Notes under the pieces: generated by a model
What the model saw: only the letters and a program-made list of their open reading frames with translations
The model's database searches: none
What the model was told of the DNA's origin: nothing
Source of the DNA: Thermobacillus sp. ZCTH02-B1
Lineage (GTDB): Bacteria; Bacillota; Bacilli; Paenibacillales; Paenibacillaceae
Direction of reading: 5' to 3'
DNA: 64,000 bases
Assembly: GCF_002159085.1 (NCBI RefSeq)
Contig: NZ_LZRU01000009.1
Location: 434,001 to 498,000, forward strand
Program-made: the position numbers and the translations under genes
Part shown: piece after piece, positions 8,885 to 18,231 of the stretch
Position numbering within the stretch: position 1 is the first letter of the stretch
Layout of the letters: each line of letters starts with the position of its first letter

Positions 8885-10987
8885 TCAACGGCGTTTCGGT
8901 CCCTGCGGAACAAGCAGCGCCTTGCGGGACAGATTGATCCGGCCCTGCGGGTCGATCTCGGTGACCTTGACCGTGATCTTGTCGCCGATCTTCACGACGT
9001 CCTCCGTCCTCGCAACCCGCTCGGTCGAGAGCTGCGAAATGTGTACAAGCCCTTCCTTGTTCGGCAGTATCTCGACGAAGGCGCCGAATTTCTCGATCCG
9101 CTTGACCGTGCCGACATAGACTTCGCCGACGACGACGTCCTTGACGATCCCCTCGATGATCTGGCGGGCCTTCTCGTTCGCCGATTCGTCCGCCGAATAG
9201 ATGAACACCCGCCCGTCCTGCTCGATGTCGATCTTGACGCCGGTGTCGTCGATGATCTTGTTGATGATTTTGCCGCCGGCGCCGATGACGTCGCGGATCT
9301 TCTCCGGATTGATGTGCATGATGAGGATCTTCGGCGCGTAGGGCGAGAGCTGCTTGCGCGGCTCCTTGATCACCTCGAGCATCTTGCCGAGGATGTACAG
9401 CCGGCCTTCGCGCGCCTGCTCCAGCGCCTGGGCGAGAATCTCGCGGCCGATGCCGTGGATCTTGATGTCCATCTGGATCGCGGTGACGCCCTTCGCCGTG
9501 CCGGCCACCTTGAAGTCCATGTCGCCGAGATGGTCTTCCATGCCCTGGATGTCGGACAGAATCGAGAACTGGTCGCCGTCCTTGATGAGCCCCATCGCGA
9601 TGCCGGCCACGGGCGCCTTGATCGGCACGCCCGCATCCATCAGGGCCAGCGTGCTCGCGCAGATCGACGCCTGGGACGTCGAGCCGTTCGACTCCAGCAC
9701 TTCGGACACGAGCCGGATCGTGTAGGGGAACTCGTCTTCCGAAGGAATGACCTTCGCCAATGCCCGTTCGCCGAGCGCGCCGTGCCCGATCTCGCGCCGC
9801 CCCGGAGCCCGGATCGGTCTCGCTTCCCCGACGCTGAACGGCGGGAAGTTGTAGTGGTGCATGAACCGCTTCGATTCCTCGAGGTCGATGCCGTCCAGAA
9901 TCTGCTCGTCGCCGAGCGCGCCGAGCGTGCAGATGCTGAGCGCCTGCGTCTGTCCGCGCGTGAACAGCCCGGAGCCGTGGGTGCGCGGCAAAAGCCCGAC
10001 TTCGCATTCGATCGGCCGGATTTCGTTCAGGGCCCGGCCGTCCGGACGGATCTTCTCGTGGGTGATGAGCCGGCGCACTTCCGCCTTGACGATGTCGTGA
10101 AGCACTTCCTTCACGTCGGCGATTTTCTCCGGCGTCTCGACATAGAGCTGCTCGAAAAAGGCGATCGTCTCCTCGTTGATCGCGTCGATCGCGTCCTGTC
10201 TGGCCTGCTTCTCGGGAATGCGGATCGCCTCGATCAGCCGCGCGGCCGCGTATTCGCGGACGGCCCGGTCGACTTCTTCATCGACCTTGTGCAGCTCGAC
10301 TTCCATCTTCGGCTTGCCCGCGGCGAGCACCAGCTCATCGATGACGTCGATGATCTTCTTGATCTCCTCGTGGCCGAACATGATCGCCTCGAGGATGACC
10401 TCCTCCGGCACCTGGTCGGCTTCCGCCTCGACCATCATGATCGCGTCACGCGTGCCGGCAACGACGACGTGGATATCGGACCGCTGCTCCTGCTCCACCG
10501 TCGGATTGATCACGAACTTGCCGTCGACGCGGCCGACGATGACGCCGCCGATCGGTCCGTTGAACGGAATGTCGGAGACGGAGAGCGCCGCAGACGTGCC
10601 GATCATCGCCGAAATTTCCGGCGAACAGTCCTGGTCGACGCTCAGCACGAGGGCGACGATCTGCACCTCGTTCCGGAAGCCCTCCGGGAACAGCGGCCGG
10701 ATCGGACGGTCGACGAGCCGGCTCGCCAGAATCGCCTTCTCGCTCGGACGGCCCTCGCGCTTGATGAATCCCCCCGGGATTTTGCCGACGGAATAGAGCC
10801 GCTCTTCGAAGTTCACCGTAAGCGGAAAGAAATCGAGATCCTTCGGCTCCTTCGAAGCGGTGGCCGTACACAGGACGACCGTGTCGCCGTAGCGGACCAG
10901 CACGGCGCCGTTCGCCTGCTTCGCCAGCCTCCCGGTCTCCAGCACGAGCGGACGACCGGCAAGCTGCATCTCGACACGATGTACCAT
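8885..10987 (-). CDS. pnp: Polyribonucleotide nucleotidyltransferase (PNPase)
   Basis: Phosphorolytic 3'-to-5' exoribonuclease and RNA polymerase of the degradosome-like machinery. The 700 residues comprise two RNase PH-like cores (starting [12 protein letters not shown] and again around residues 300-540, with the [15 protein letters not shown] segment), then a KH domain (around 555-610, [10 protein letters not shown]) and an S1 domain (620-690, [15 protein letters not shown]). Start ATG 10987 has AAGGAGG 6 bases upstream. A strong hairpin separates it from rpsO, so it is probably expressed by read-through or after RNA processing. Confidence 0.98.
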   Translation of the reverse strand: MVHRVEMQLAGRPLVLETGRLAKQANGAVLVRYGDTVVLCTATASKEPKDLDFFPLTVNFEERLYSVGKIPGGFIKREGRPSEKAILASRLVDRPIRPLFPEGFRNEVQIVALVLSVDQDCSPEISAMIGTSAALSVSDIPFNGPIGGVIVGRVDGKFVINPTVEQEQRSDIHVVVAGTRDAIMMVEAEADQVPEEVILEAIMFGHEEIKKIIDVIDELVLAAGKPKMEVELHKVDEEVDRAVREYAAARLIEAIRIPEKQARQDAIDAINEETIAFFEQLYVETPEKIADVKEVLHDIVKAEVRRLITHEKIRPDGRALNEIRPIECEVGLLPRTHGSGLFTRGQTQALSICTLGALGDEQILDGIDLEESKRFMHHYNFPPFSVGEARPIRAPGRREIGHGALGERALAKVIPSEDEFPYTIRLVSEVLESNGSTSQASICASTLALMDAGVPIKAPVAGIAMGLIKDGDQFSILSDIQGMEDHLGDMDFKVAGTAKGVTAIQMDIKIHGIGREILAQALEQAREGRLYILGKMLEVIKEPRKQLSPYAPKILIMHINPEKIRDVIGAGGKIINKIIDDTGVKIDIEQDGRVFIYSADESANEKARQIIEGIVKDVVVGEVYVGTVKRIEKFGAFVEILPNKEGLVHISQLSTERVARTEDVVKIGDKITVKVTEIDPQGRINLSRKALLVPQGPKRR

Positions 10988-11018
10988 CTGACTCCTCCTT
11001 CGTGTGTGCCTGTCCAAT

Positions 11019-11080
11019 GGCAAAAAGCAACCAGTCGCCGACCTCCGTCCGGAAAGGACGGTTCGGCAGCCGGTTGCTTT
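11019..11080 (-). terminator. Large rpsO-pnp intergenic terminator or attenuator
   Basis: A perfect 9-bp outer stem (11024-11032 with 11072-11080), a GCCGA/TCGGC middle stem and a CCGTCC/GGACGG tip (11045-11050 with 11056-11061) are followed on the minus strand by TTTTTGCC. The pnp ribosome site begins about 20 bases after the T-run. Confidence 0.85.
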
Positions 11081-11093
11081 CCATCCACCTGCG

Positions 11094-11363
11094 TCAATGG
11101 CGCAAGCCGAGCTTCTCGATCAGCGCGCTGTACCGGTTGATGTCCTTCTTCTTGAGGTACGCGAGCAGCTTCCTGCGCTGTCCGACCATCTTCAGCAGCC
11201 CGCGGCGGGAATGATGGTCCTTCTTGTGCACCCGAAGGTGCTCGGTCAGATTCGCGATGCTCTCGGTCAGGATCGCGATCTGGACTTCAGGAGAACCGGT
11301 ATCGGTGGGATGCGTTCGGAACGCTTCGATCACTTCCTGCTTCCGTTGCTGCGTAATGGCCAT
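11094..11363 (-). CDS. rpsO: 30S ribosomal protein S15
   Basis: 89-residue primary 16S rRNA-binding protein of the small-subunit platform. The family sequence is complete: [27 protein letters not shown] and the C-terminal [18 protein letters not shown]. The ATG follows GGGAGGTGAACGGGG. It has its own promoter and a roughly 105-base leader; S15 represses its own translation through such leaders in other bacteria. Confidence 0.98.
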   Translation of the reverse strand: MAITQQRKQEVIEAFRTHPTDTGSPEVQIAILTESIANLTEHLRVHKKDHHSRRGLLKMVGQRRKLLAYLKKKDINRYSALIEKLGLRH

Positions 11364-11472
11364 CCCCGTTCACCTCCCTCAGTTCAATCGCCGACAGCCT
11401 CGCCGCCGATGGTGAGGTCGCGCGGCCAAGCTGCGGTTCATCCGATGCGGAACATCGTCCGCAACCTTAACA

Positions 11473-11501
11473 AGTATAGCATATGCGCGGATCGAAGTAA
11501 A
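11473..11501 (-). promoter_or_regulatory. Sigma-A promoter of rpsO
   Basis: Minus strand TTTACT (11496-11501), 17-base spacer, TATACT (11473-11478) with an extended TGC just before the -10. It lies about 110 bases before the rpsO ATG and overlaps the very end of ribF. Confidence 0.65.
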
Positions 11502-11509
11502 CTGCCGGG

Positions 11510-12466
11510 CTATCCGCGGACGGCCGCCAGCAGCCGACGCGCCTGCTCCGCATCTTCCCGGATCTGCGCGACCAGCGCGTCCGCGCCGCCGAACTTCAAC
11601 TCCGGCCGGATGAACGCGACGAAGTCGACCGCGAGCCGCTCGCCGTACAGATCGCCGGAAAAATCGAGCAGATGCGCCTCCAGCCTCGGCGTCCCGCCGT
11701 CCGGGCGGAAGGTCGGCACGACGCCGACATTCATGACGGCCGGATGGATCCGATCGCCGCGGCGCACGTACACCGCGTAGACGCCGTGCCGTGGGATCAC
11801 GTACCGGCCGTCGGGTTCGATGTTGGCCGTCGGGAAGCCGAGCGTGCGGCCGCGCGCCTCGCCGCGCGCGACCGTTCCGGAGATCCGGTAGGGGCGCCTG
11901 AGCAGCGCGGCGGCGAGCGCCACGTCACCCAGCTTGACCGCTTCGCGGATGCGCGAGCTGCTCACCTTCGCGCCGGCCGCCGACACCGGCTCGACGGTGT
12001 GGACGGCGAGCTCCGCACCGCCGAGCTCCGCGAGAGACGCGGGGTTGCCTGCGCCGCCGCGGCCGAACGTAAAATCGAAGCCGACGGCCGCGTCGGTCAC
12101 GTGGAGCCGGCCGATCAGCAGCTCGCGCACGAATGCTTCGGGAGTCATGGCCGCGAACATCCGGTCGAATACGGCCACGTAGACGATGTCAACGCCAAGG
12201 GATTCGAGCAGCCGGATCTTCTCCGGAAGCGGCGTCAGCGACTCGGCGTATGTCGCTTCTCCTCCGAGCAGCGTGCGCGGATGCGGATCGAAGGTCATGA
12301 CGGCGGCCTGCCGGCCCGAAGCCCGCGCCAGTTCCACCGCCTTGCGGATGACGGCCTGGTGCCCCGGATGAACGCCGTCGAAGGTTCCGATCGCCATCGT
12401 CTTCGGCAGACGGTCCTCCGGCGCTTCGGCCCCGTCGGGCGGGTATCGCAACGTGATCGTGATCAA
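11510..12466 (-). CDS. ribF: Bifunctional riboflavin kinase / FAD synthetase
   Basis: Converts riboflavin to FMN and FMN to FAD. The 318 residues fit the family: the N-terminal adenylyltransferase has GTFDGVHPGHQAVI (residues 27-40) and SSRIREAVKLGD; the C-terminal flavokinase has GRTLGFPTANI and NVGVVPTF. In Bacillus this gene is called ribC. Start ATG 12466 is the first in frame. It follows truB after a 164-base repeat-containing spacer. Confidence 0.96.
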   Translation of the reverse strand: MITITLRYPPDGAEAPEDRLPKTMAIGTFDGVHPGHQAVIRKAVELARASGRQAAVMTFDPHPRTLLGGEATYAESLTPLPEKIRLLESLGVDIVYVAVFDRMFAAMTPEAFVRELLIGRLHVTDAAVGFDFTFGRGGAGNPASLAELGGAELAVHTVEPVSAAGAKVSSSRIREAVKLGDVALAAALLRRPYRISGTVARGEARGRTLGFPTANIEPDGRYVIPRHGVYAVYVRRGDRIHPAVMNVGVVPTFRPDGGTPRLEAHLLDFSGDLYGERLAVDFVAFIRPELKFGGADALVAQIREDAEQARRLLAAVRG

Positions 12467-12509
12467 AGCTCAGCACCTGCATTTCCTGTCTGGGTCTATT
12501 GCGGGTATT

Positions 12510-12651
12510 GCGGATCGTCTCCCGCGCGGCGGCGGTTCCGCCGCACGGTTCGCGGATCCTTCGCGCGGCGGCGGTCCTCCGCAGGGTGCGGATCCGTCGC
12601 GCATTTGCGGGCCGTTCGCCCGCGTGCGGATCAGCCGCGCGCCTTGGGATC
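12510..12651. repeat. Degenerate short direct repeats between truB and ribF
   Basis: GCGGATC occurs at 12510, 12552, 12588 and 12626 (spacings 42, 36 and 38) with a weaker GGGATC at 12646. The first two copies are each followed within 3 to 6 bases by the identical 14-mer CGCGCGGCGGCGGT (12523-12536, 12562-12575). The last copies run into the truB stop region. This is most of the 164-base gap, which has no gene. Confidence 0.6.
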
Positions 12652-13599
12652 GTCCGTGCGTTGGCGGGCCGTCCCGCGCCCGAATTCGTCCGCGGAAGCG
12701 AACACCTTCACCGGCTTCAGCACGCCCTCCCCGACATCCGCCTCGAACAGGCCGACGAACCGTCCCTCGCCGTACAGGCGGACGAGGCCGCCGGTCGCCG
12801 CCTGCGGCATCCGGATCCGCTGCCCCTGCACGGCCCGGGCGGCCGCCGCCGCGCCGACATCGACGCGCGGATACTGCCCGAGCGCCCGGTCGACCGGCAG
12901 CAGCGCTTCGGCCAAACCTCCGGACGCCGCAAGCTCCGCAATGCGCTCCAGCGTCAGGCAATCGGACTCGCGGAGTCCCGCGGACATCGTCCGCACGAGC
13001 GATTCCATCGCGGCCGGCACGCCGAGCGCGCGGCCGATGTCGACGCACAGCGTGCGGATATAGGTGCCCTTCGAACAGACGACGGAGAAGCCGATGCGCG
13101 GCTCGGGACCGCCGAGCTCGGCGAATCGGAGCTCGAGGGAATGGATCGTCACCCGGCGGGCCGTCCGCTCGACGGTCTTGCCCTCGCGGGCCAGTTCGTA
13201 CAGCCTGCGGCCGCCGATCTTCACGGCCGAATACATCGGGGGCACCTGTTCGATCTCGCCGGTGAAGCGCGCGAGCGCTTCCCGCACCATCTCCCCGGTG
13301 ACATGCGAAGCGTCCGCCGTCTCCGTCACCGTGCCGGTCAAATCCTCGGTATCGGTCGCCACGCCGAGCCGCACGACCGCGTCATACGCCTTGGGCAGCT
13401 CCTGCAGGTATTCGACCGCCCGCGTCGCGCGGCCGAGACACAGCGGCAGGACGCCGGTCACCCCGGGGTCCAGGGTGCCGGCGTGCCCGATGCGCCGCAT
13501 GCGCGTCAAAGCCCTCACCTTCGCCACGACGTCGTGCGACGTCCAGCCGGCCGGTTTCCATACGGCGAGAACGCCTTCCAGTTCCTTCCGATCTTCCAT
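12631..13599 (-). CDS. truB: tRNA pseudouridine(55) synthase
   Basis: Makes pseudouridine 55 in the T-loop of tRNAs. The 322-residue product has the catalytic Asp44 in GHAGTLDPGVTG and the KWKPAGWTS-like N-terminus (VWKPAGWTSHD), plus a C-terminal PUA-like region (from about 245). I chose ATG 13599; a TTG at 13611 in the same frame sits nearer a GGAAAGG site and is possible. The last dozen residues (polar, Arg/Asp-rich) are encoded within the repeat region and look like an extension beyond the PUA domain. Confidence 0.95.
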   Translation of the reverse strand: MEDRKELEGVLAVWKPAGWTSHDVVAKVRALTRMRRIGHAGTLDPGVTGVLPLCLGRATRAVEYLQELPKAYDAVVRLGVATDTEDLTGTVTETADASHVTGEMVREALARFTGEIEQVPPMYSAVKIGGRRLYELAREGKTVERTARRVTIHSLELRFAELGGPEPRIGFSVVCSKGTYIRTLCVDIGRALGVPAAMESLVRTMSAGLRESDCLTLERIAELAASGGLAEALLPVDRALGQYPRVDVGAAAAARAVQGQRIRMPQAATGGLVRLYGEGRFVGLFEADVGEGVLKPVKVFASADEFGRGTARQRTDDPKARG

Positions 13600-13623
13600 C
13601 GATGATGCCAACGCCTTTCCGTC

Positions 13624-14625
13624 CTAAGGCATGCTATCCAACGCCCGGCGCACCGTATCGACGACGAGCCGCATCGCCTCGTCCAGCGGCATCGCGAGCC
13701 GGCATCCGGCCGCCCGGATATGACCTCCGCCGCCGAACCGCTGCGCGATCGCGGCGACGTCCGCCTTGCCGGCGGAGCGGAAGCTCACCTTCACGGTGCC
13801 GTCCTCCATCCCCTTGAACAGCAGGCCGACCTCCACGCCGTCGATGTTGCGGGCGTAGTTGACGAGCCCCTCCAGGTCCTCTCCGGACGCCCCGGTCTCC
13901 TCGAGGTCCTTCGGCTCGATGTAAAGCCAGCCGACCCGCCCGTCCTCCGTGAACTCGAGGCGGGCCAGCCCCCGCTGGAGAATCCTGAGCTGCGAAACCG
14001 TCATCCGCTCGAGCAGCCGGTCCGCGAGCCGGTGGGCGTCCGCGCCCGCGGCCAGCAGCTTCGAAGCGGCGGCCATTACGTGCGGGCTCGTGTTTGAATA
14101 GCGGAACCCCCCCGTGTCCGTGAGCAGGCCGGTGTAAATCACGGTCGCCGCTTCCGCGTCGATGGCGAGGCCCGCATGTTCGATCAGATCGAACAGAATC
14201 TCGGCCGTCGCCGCCGCGTCGTGGCGCAGCAGGTTCACGGTGCCGAAGGCGTCGTTCGTCGGATGATGGTCGATGTTGAGCAGCGCGCACGGCTCGTCGA
14301 ACAACTCGCTTACGAGGCCGATCCGGGAAAAATCGGCGCAGTCGACGGCGACGACGGCGCGGAACCGGCGCTCCGGCTTCCGTCCGCCGTAGTTGACGAT
14401 TTCCCCGGCGTACGGCAGAAATGCGAGGCGGGGCGGAACCCGCCCTTCATTGATCATGAGCGAACGCTTGCCGAGCCGGTCGAGCAGCCAGCGGACGGCG
14501 ATCGTCGAGCTGATCGCGTCGCCGTCCGGCTGCACGTGCGAGACGATCAGGAAATCGTCATGTTCGCGCAGGAAGCGGAGCGCTTCGTCGAGCCGGGCGA
14601 CGTACGGATCGCCTGCCGCCGCCAT
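13624..14625 (-). CDS. nrnA: Bifunctional oligoribonuclease / PAP phosphatase NrnA
   Basis: DHH-DHHA1 phosphoesterase that degrades nanoRNA and dephosphorylates 3'-phosphoadenosine 5'-phosphate. Visible motifs: HVQPDGDAIS (residues 29-38), VDCADFSR, the DHH triad in NIDHHPTND, and the DHHA1 signature GGGGHIRAAG near the C-terminus. 333 residues is slightly longer than the usual 310-320. The ATG follows the rbfA stop by one base, so translation is probably coupled. Confidence 0.95.
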   Translation of the reverse strand: MAAAGDPYVARLDEALRFLREHDDFLIVSHVQPDGDAISSTIAVRWLLDRLGKRSLMINEGRVPPRLAFLPYAGEIVNYGGRKPERRFRAVVAVDCADFSRIGLVSELFDEPCALLNIDHHPTNDAFGTVNLLRHDAAATAEILFDLIEHAGLAIDAEAATVIYTGLLTDTGGFRYSNTSPHVMAAASKLLAAGADAHRLADRLLERMTVSQLRILQRGLARLEFTEDGRVGWLYIEPKDLEETGASGEDLEGLVNYARNIDGVEVGLLFKGMEDGTVKVSFRSAGKADVAAIAQRFGGGGHIRAAGCRLAMPLDEAMRLVVDTVRRALDSMP

Positions 14626-14626
14626 C

Positions 14627-14980
14627 CTACGACTCCCGCTCCCGGTTGAGTTCGGCCAGCAGCCGCTCGATGCGGCTGCCGTACTCGATGCTCGAATCGA
14701 ACTTGAAGGCGATCTCCGGCACGTGACGAAGCTGGATTCGCCGTCCGATCTCGGTGCGGATGAAACCCTTGGCCTTCCCGAGCGCCGCGAGCGTCGCTTC
14801 CTTTTGTTCTTCGTTTCCGAGCACGCTCAGATAGATCGTCGCCTGCGACAGGTCGTTCGTCACATCGACGCCGGTGACGGTTACGAAGCCGATGCGCGGA
14901 TCCTTCAGCTCCCGCTGCAGAATCTCGCCCATTTCCTGCTTGATGCGTTCCGCGACGCGGCTGACGCGGACTCTGGCCAT
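14627..14980 (-). CDS. rbfA: 30S ribosome-binding factor A
   Basis: Assists late 16S rRNA maturation and 30S assembly, binding near helix 1. 117 residues, standard size, with the conserved [20 protein letters not shown]-terminus and ATIYLSVLG core. The ATG is preceded by GAGAGGTGAGC and lies 6 bases after the infB stop. Confidence 0.97.
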   Translation of the reverse strand: MARVRVSRVAERIKQEMGEILQRELKDPRIGFVTVTGVDVTNDLSQATIYLSVLGNEEQKEATLAALGKAKGFIRTEIGRRIQLRHVPEIAFKFDSSIEYGSRIERLLAELNRERES

Positions 14981-14986
14981 CTATGC

Positions 14987-17566
14987 TCACCTCTCAACGG
15001 TTTCCATCACGAACGCTTCGATCATGTCGCCTTCCCGGACGTCGATCGCGCCGTCGATGATGAGGCCGCACTCGTAGCCTTGCGTCACTTCCCGCACGTC
15101 ATCCTTGAACCGCTTGAGCGACGTGATCTTGCCCTGGTGCACGACGATGCCGTCGCGGATGAGCCGCGCTTCGGCCGAGCGCGTGACCTTGCCCGACGTC
15201 ACCATGCAGCCGGCGATCGTCCCGACCTTGCTGACCCGGAACACGTTCCGCACTTCCGCATGGCCGATGACGACCTCGCGGACGACCGGGTCGAGCATGC
15301 CCTTCATCGCCTGCTCGATCTCGTCCGTCACGTTGTAGATGATGTTGTGCAGCCGGATGTCGACGCGCTCCTGCTCGGCAGTCGCCTTCGCCTGCGGCTC
15401 CGGCCGCACGTTGAAGCCGATGATGATCGCGTTCGACGCGGAAGCGAGCGCGACGTCCGACTCGGTGATCGCGCCGACGGCGGCGTGAATGATCTTCACG
15501 CGCACTCCCTCGACGTCGATCTTGAGCAGCGCGCCCTTGAGCGCTTCGACGGATCCCTGCACGTCCGCCTTGATGATGACGTGCAGCTCTTTGATCTCGC
15601 CTTCCTTGATCTGCTTGTACAGATCATCCAGCGTCACGCGGGCGGTCGCATTGCGCTCGGATTCGCGCGCCTTGGCGGCGCGGCGTTCGGCGATCGCGCG
15701 CGCCTTGCGCTCGTCCTCGAACACCATGAACGGATCGCCGGCCTGCGGCACCGCGTTCAGGCCCGTGATCTCGACCGGCGTCGACGGTCCCGCTTCCTTG
15801 AGCCGGCGGCCGCGGTCGTTCACCATCGCCCGGACGCGGCCGAAGCAGTTGCCCGCCACCAGGGCGTCGCCGACGCGGAGCGTGCCGTGCTGGACGAGCA
15901 CCGTCGCCACCGGCCCCTTGCCCTTGTCGAGCTCCGCCTCGATGACGGTGCCGCGCGCCCGTTTGTCCGGATTGGCCTTGTAGTCGTTCACTTCCGCGAC
16001 GAGCAGGATCATCTCGAGCAGTTCATCGAGGTTGATCCGCTGCTTCGCCGAGATGTTGACGTAGATCGTGTCGCCGCCCCACGCCTCCGGCACCAGGCCG
16101 TACTCGGTCAGCTCCTGCATGACCCGGTCCGGATTCGCCTCCGGCTTGTCGATCTTGTTCACCGCGACGATGATCGGCACGTTCGCCGCCTTCGCATGGT
16201 TGATCGCCTCGACCGTCTGCGGCATGACGCCGTCGTCCGCCGCGACGACGAGCACGGTGATGTCGGTCACCTGGGCGCCGCGCGCGCGCATCGTCGTGAA
16301 CGCCTCGTGGCCCGGCGTGTCGAGGAAGGTGATCTTCTTGCCGTTCACTTCCACCTGATAGGCGCCGATGTGCTGCGTGATGCCGCCCGCTTCGCCGCTC
16401 GTCACGTTCGTGTGGCGGATCGCGTCAAGCAGCGTCGTCTTCCCGTGGTCGACGTGGCCCATGATCGTGACGACGGGCGGACGCGGTTTCAGATCCGCCG
16501 GATCGTCCTGCTCCTCGATCTTCTCGAATGCGTCCTCGTCCACCGGCAGCTTGATCTCGACTTCGACGCCGTATTCGCTCGCGACGAGCTGGATCGCGTC
16601 GAGATCGAGCACCTGGTTGATCGTCGCGAGCACGCCGAGGAACATCAGCTTCTTGATGACGTCGGAGACGTCCTTGTGCAGCAGCTTCGCGAGCTCGCCG
16701 ACAGTCATCTCGCCGCGGACGATGATCTTCTTCGGCGTATTGTCGACCTTCTCGCGGCGTTCCTGGTTCTTCTTTGCGCTCTTGCCGGGAGCGAGCTTGA
16801 CCGTGCGCTCCTCGTATTTCCTGCTGTCTTCGTTCTTGTTGCGGCGATCCCTGTCCTTGTCCTTGCCGCCGCCCTTCTTCCGGTCGGGCTGGGGCGGAGC
16901 GGCCGGAGCGAGCGCCGCGCCGCGGAAGCCGCCGCCCGCGCCGCCGCGGAAACCGCCGGGGCCTTTGCCGCCTTGCGGACGGTCGCCGCGCCGTTCACCC
17001 TGACCACGGGGCTGCTGCCGGCCGCCCTGGGCGCCCTGCTGCGCGCGGGCGCCGCCATGCTGCCGGCCGCCTTGTCCTCCCTGTCCGCCTTGCGGACGAT
17101 CGCCGCGCCGCTCTCCCTGTCCGGCCTGCTGCTGCCGGTTCGCCTGTCCGCCCTGGGCCGGCTGCTGTTTGCCGCCCTGGGCCTGCTGCTGAGCGCGGCC
17201 GGCCTGGCCGGACTGCGCGCGCGCCGCGCCGGCCTGCTGCTGCGCCGCGCCCGCCGGCGCCGTCCGGCCCGCTACCTGCGCCGCCTGCTGCCGCGCGGCT
17301 TCCTGCGCCTTCGCCGCCTGCCGCTGCTGCTGCGCGGCCTGCAGTTCCTGCGCCCGCTTCGCCGCCGCGTTCTCCTTGATGCTGCGGAAGAATCCTTCGA
17401 CCATCTCCACCATATGGTCTTCCATCACGCTCATGTGATTGTTGACCTGCACGCCGAGGCGTCTCAGGATGGTCAGGATCTCCTTGCTGCTCATGTTCTG
17501 CTGCTTGGCGTATTCATAAATGCGAAGCTTCTCCTTGTTTTCCTGCTTGTTTTCCTGTTTGCTCAA
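14987..17566 (-). CDS. infB: Translation initiation factor IF-2
   Basis: GTPase that places initiator tRNA on the 30S subunit. The 859 residues include the N-terminal helical domain (1-60), a low-complexity Gln/Ala/Gly/Arg linker (about 65-250), the second N-domain (about 280-345), and the G domain with GHVDHGKTT (370-378), DTPGHEAF and NKID, then C1-C2. The start is TTG 17566 with GGAGGTG 7 bases upstream. The linker holds a perfect 13-residue repeat ([13 protein letters not shown] at 149-161 and 188-200). The start lies inside the end of ylxQ. Confidence 0.97.
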   Translation of the reverse strand: MSKQENKQENKEKLRIYEYAKQQNMSSKEILTILRRLGVQVNNHMSVMEDHMVEMVEGFFRSIKENAAAKRAQELQAAQQQRQAAKAQEAARQQAAQVAGRTAPAGAAQQQAGAARAQSGQAGRAQQQAQGGKQQPAQGGQANRQQQAGQGERRGDRPQGGQGGQGGRQHGGARAQQGAQGGRQQPRGQGERRGDRPQGGKGPGGFRGGAGGGFRGAALAPAAPPQPDRKKGGGKDKDRDRRNKNEDSRKYEERTVKLAPGKSAKKNQERREKVDNTPKKIIVRGEMTVGELAKLLHKDVSDVIKKLMFLGVLATINQVLDLDAIQLVASEYGVEVEIKLPVDEDAFEKIEEQDDPADLKPRPPVVTIMGHVDHGKTTLLDAIRHTNVTSGEAGGITQHIGAYQVEVNGKKITFLDTPGHEAFTTMRARGAQVTDITVLVVAADDGVMPQTVEAINHAKAANVPIIVAVNKIDKPEANPDRVMQELTEYGLVPEAWGGDTIYVNISAKQRINLDELLEMILLVAEVNDYKANPDKRARGTVIEAELDKGKGPVATVLVQHGTLRVGDALVAGNCFGRVRAMVNDRGRRLKEAGPSTPVEITGLNAVPQAGDPFMVFEDERKARAIAERRAAKARESERNATARVTLDDLYKQIKEGEIKELHVIIKADVQGSVEALKGALLKIDVEGVRVKIIHAAVGAITESDVALASASNAIIIGFNVRPEPQAKATAEQERVDIRLHNIIYNVTDEIEQAMKGMLDPVVREVVIGHAEVRNVFRVSKVGTIAGCMVTSGKVTRSAEARLIRDGIVVHQGKITSLKRFKDDVREVTQGYECGLIIDGAIDVREGDMIEAFVMETVER

Positions 17567-17900
17567 TATTGTCCACCTCCGAAAGTTCGCCGAGCCGGGC
17601 CGCGACGAGCGCCGCAAGCCCCGCGTCCAGCACGGCCGCGACGACCCGTTCCGCCTTGCCGATGGCGGCGCCCAGCGTCCGGCGGTCGAACGCCTCGACC
17701 CGCTTGACACCGTAACTCAAGCATTTGTCGCCGTATTTCTTCTTCGCCTTGTCCGACGCGTCGGCCGCCACGATGACGAGCTTCGCCTTTCCGCTGCGGA
17801 TCGCGCGAAGCACCGCCTCGTCGCCCGAAGCCAGCCGGCCCGCCCGTGCGGCCAGACCGAGCGCCGACAAGGCGCGGGCCGGATCACGCATCTTCTTCAC
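17514..17900 (-). CDS. ylxQ: L7Ae-family RNA-binding protein YlxQ
   Basis: Small L7Ae/L30e-fold protein, likely binding kink-turn RNA. The core ([39 protein letters not shown]) spans residues 9-105. At 128 residues it is about 25 longer than Bacillus YlxQ: the tail [14 protein letters not shown] is read from the infB ribosome site and first codons in another frame, a 53-base overlap. The start is uncertain: GTG 17900 or ATG 17891, both inside the end of ylxR. Confidence 0.9.
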   Translation of the reverse strand: MKKMRDPARALSALGLAARAGRLASGDEAVLRAIRSGKAKLVIVAADASDKAKKKYGDKCLSYGVKRVEAFDRRTLGAAIGKAERVVAAVLDAGLAALVAARLGELSEVDNIEQTGKQAGKQGEASHL

Positions 17901-18192
17901 GGGCGCTTGCCGCCCGGAATTCCTCCTCCACCTTGATGAATTCCTGCTCGAGCCGGTCGTAGATGGCCGGGTCGACGGGGACGCCCAGCGCCCGATCGAA
18001 CGCCTTGCTCTTCTTCGCCAGTTTGAAGCAGGAAGCCTGGCCGCACAGATAGGCGCCGCGCCCCGATTTCTTGCCCGTCAGGTCGATCGACACCTCGCCT
18101 TCCGGCGAGCGCACGATGCGGATCAGCGTCCGCTTCGGCTTCATCTCCTGGCAGGCGACGCATTTGCGGAGCGGTATCTTGCGCTGCTTCAT
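17884..18192 (-). CDS. rnpM: RNase P modulator RnpM (YlxR family)
   Basis: YlxR/DUF448 family, a small RNA-binding protein reported to modulate RNase P in Bacillus. 102 residues with the family signature RKCVACQEMKPK (CxxC) and GRGAYLCGQASCF. The C-terminus is acidic and polar. The ATG follows a GGGGGGAGT ribosome site. It sits between nusA and ylxQ, as in Bacillales generally. Confidence 0.94.
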   Translation of the reverse strand: MKQRKIPLRKCVACQEMKPKRTLIRIVRSPEGEVSIDLTGKKSGRGAYLCGQASCFKLAKKSKAFDRALGVPVDPAIYDRLEQEFIKVEEEFRAASAREEDA

Positions 18193-18231
18193 CGTCGACT
18201 CCCCCCTTGCGGGCCTAAAAAAGTCGGCCCG

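Noticed and set aside
12510..12651. CRISPR-like array
   Set aside because: The repeats are only 7 to 14 bases, degenerate and unevenly spaced, with similar rather than unique intervening sequence and no cas genes.
14393..17707. Plus-strand open frame of 1104 codons opposite infB and rbfA
   Set aside because: It mirrors strong minus-strand genes, is Arg/Asp/His/Leu-rich low-complexity sequence, and has no recognisable domain; it is a G+C-rich antisense shadow.
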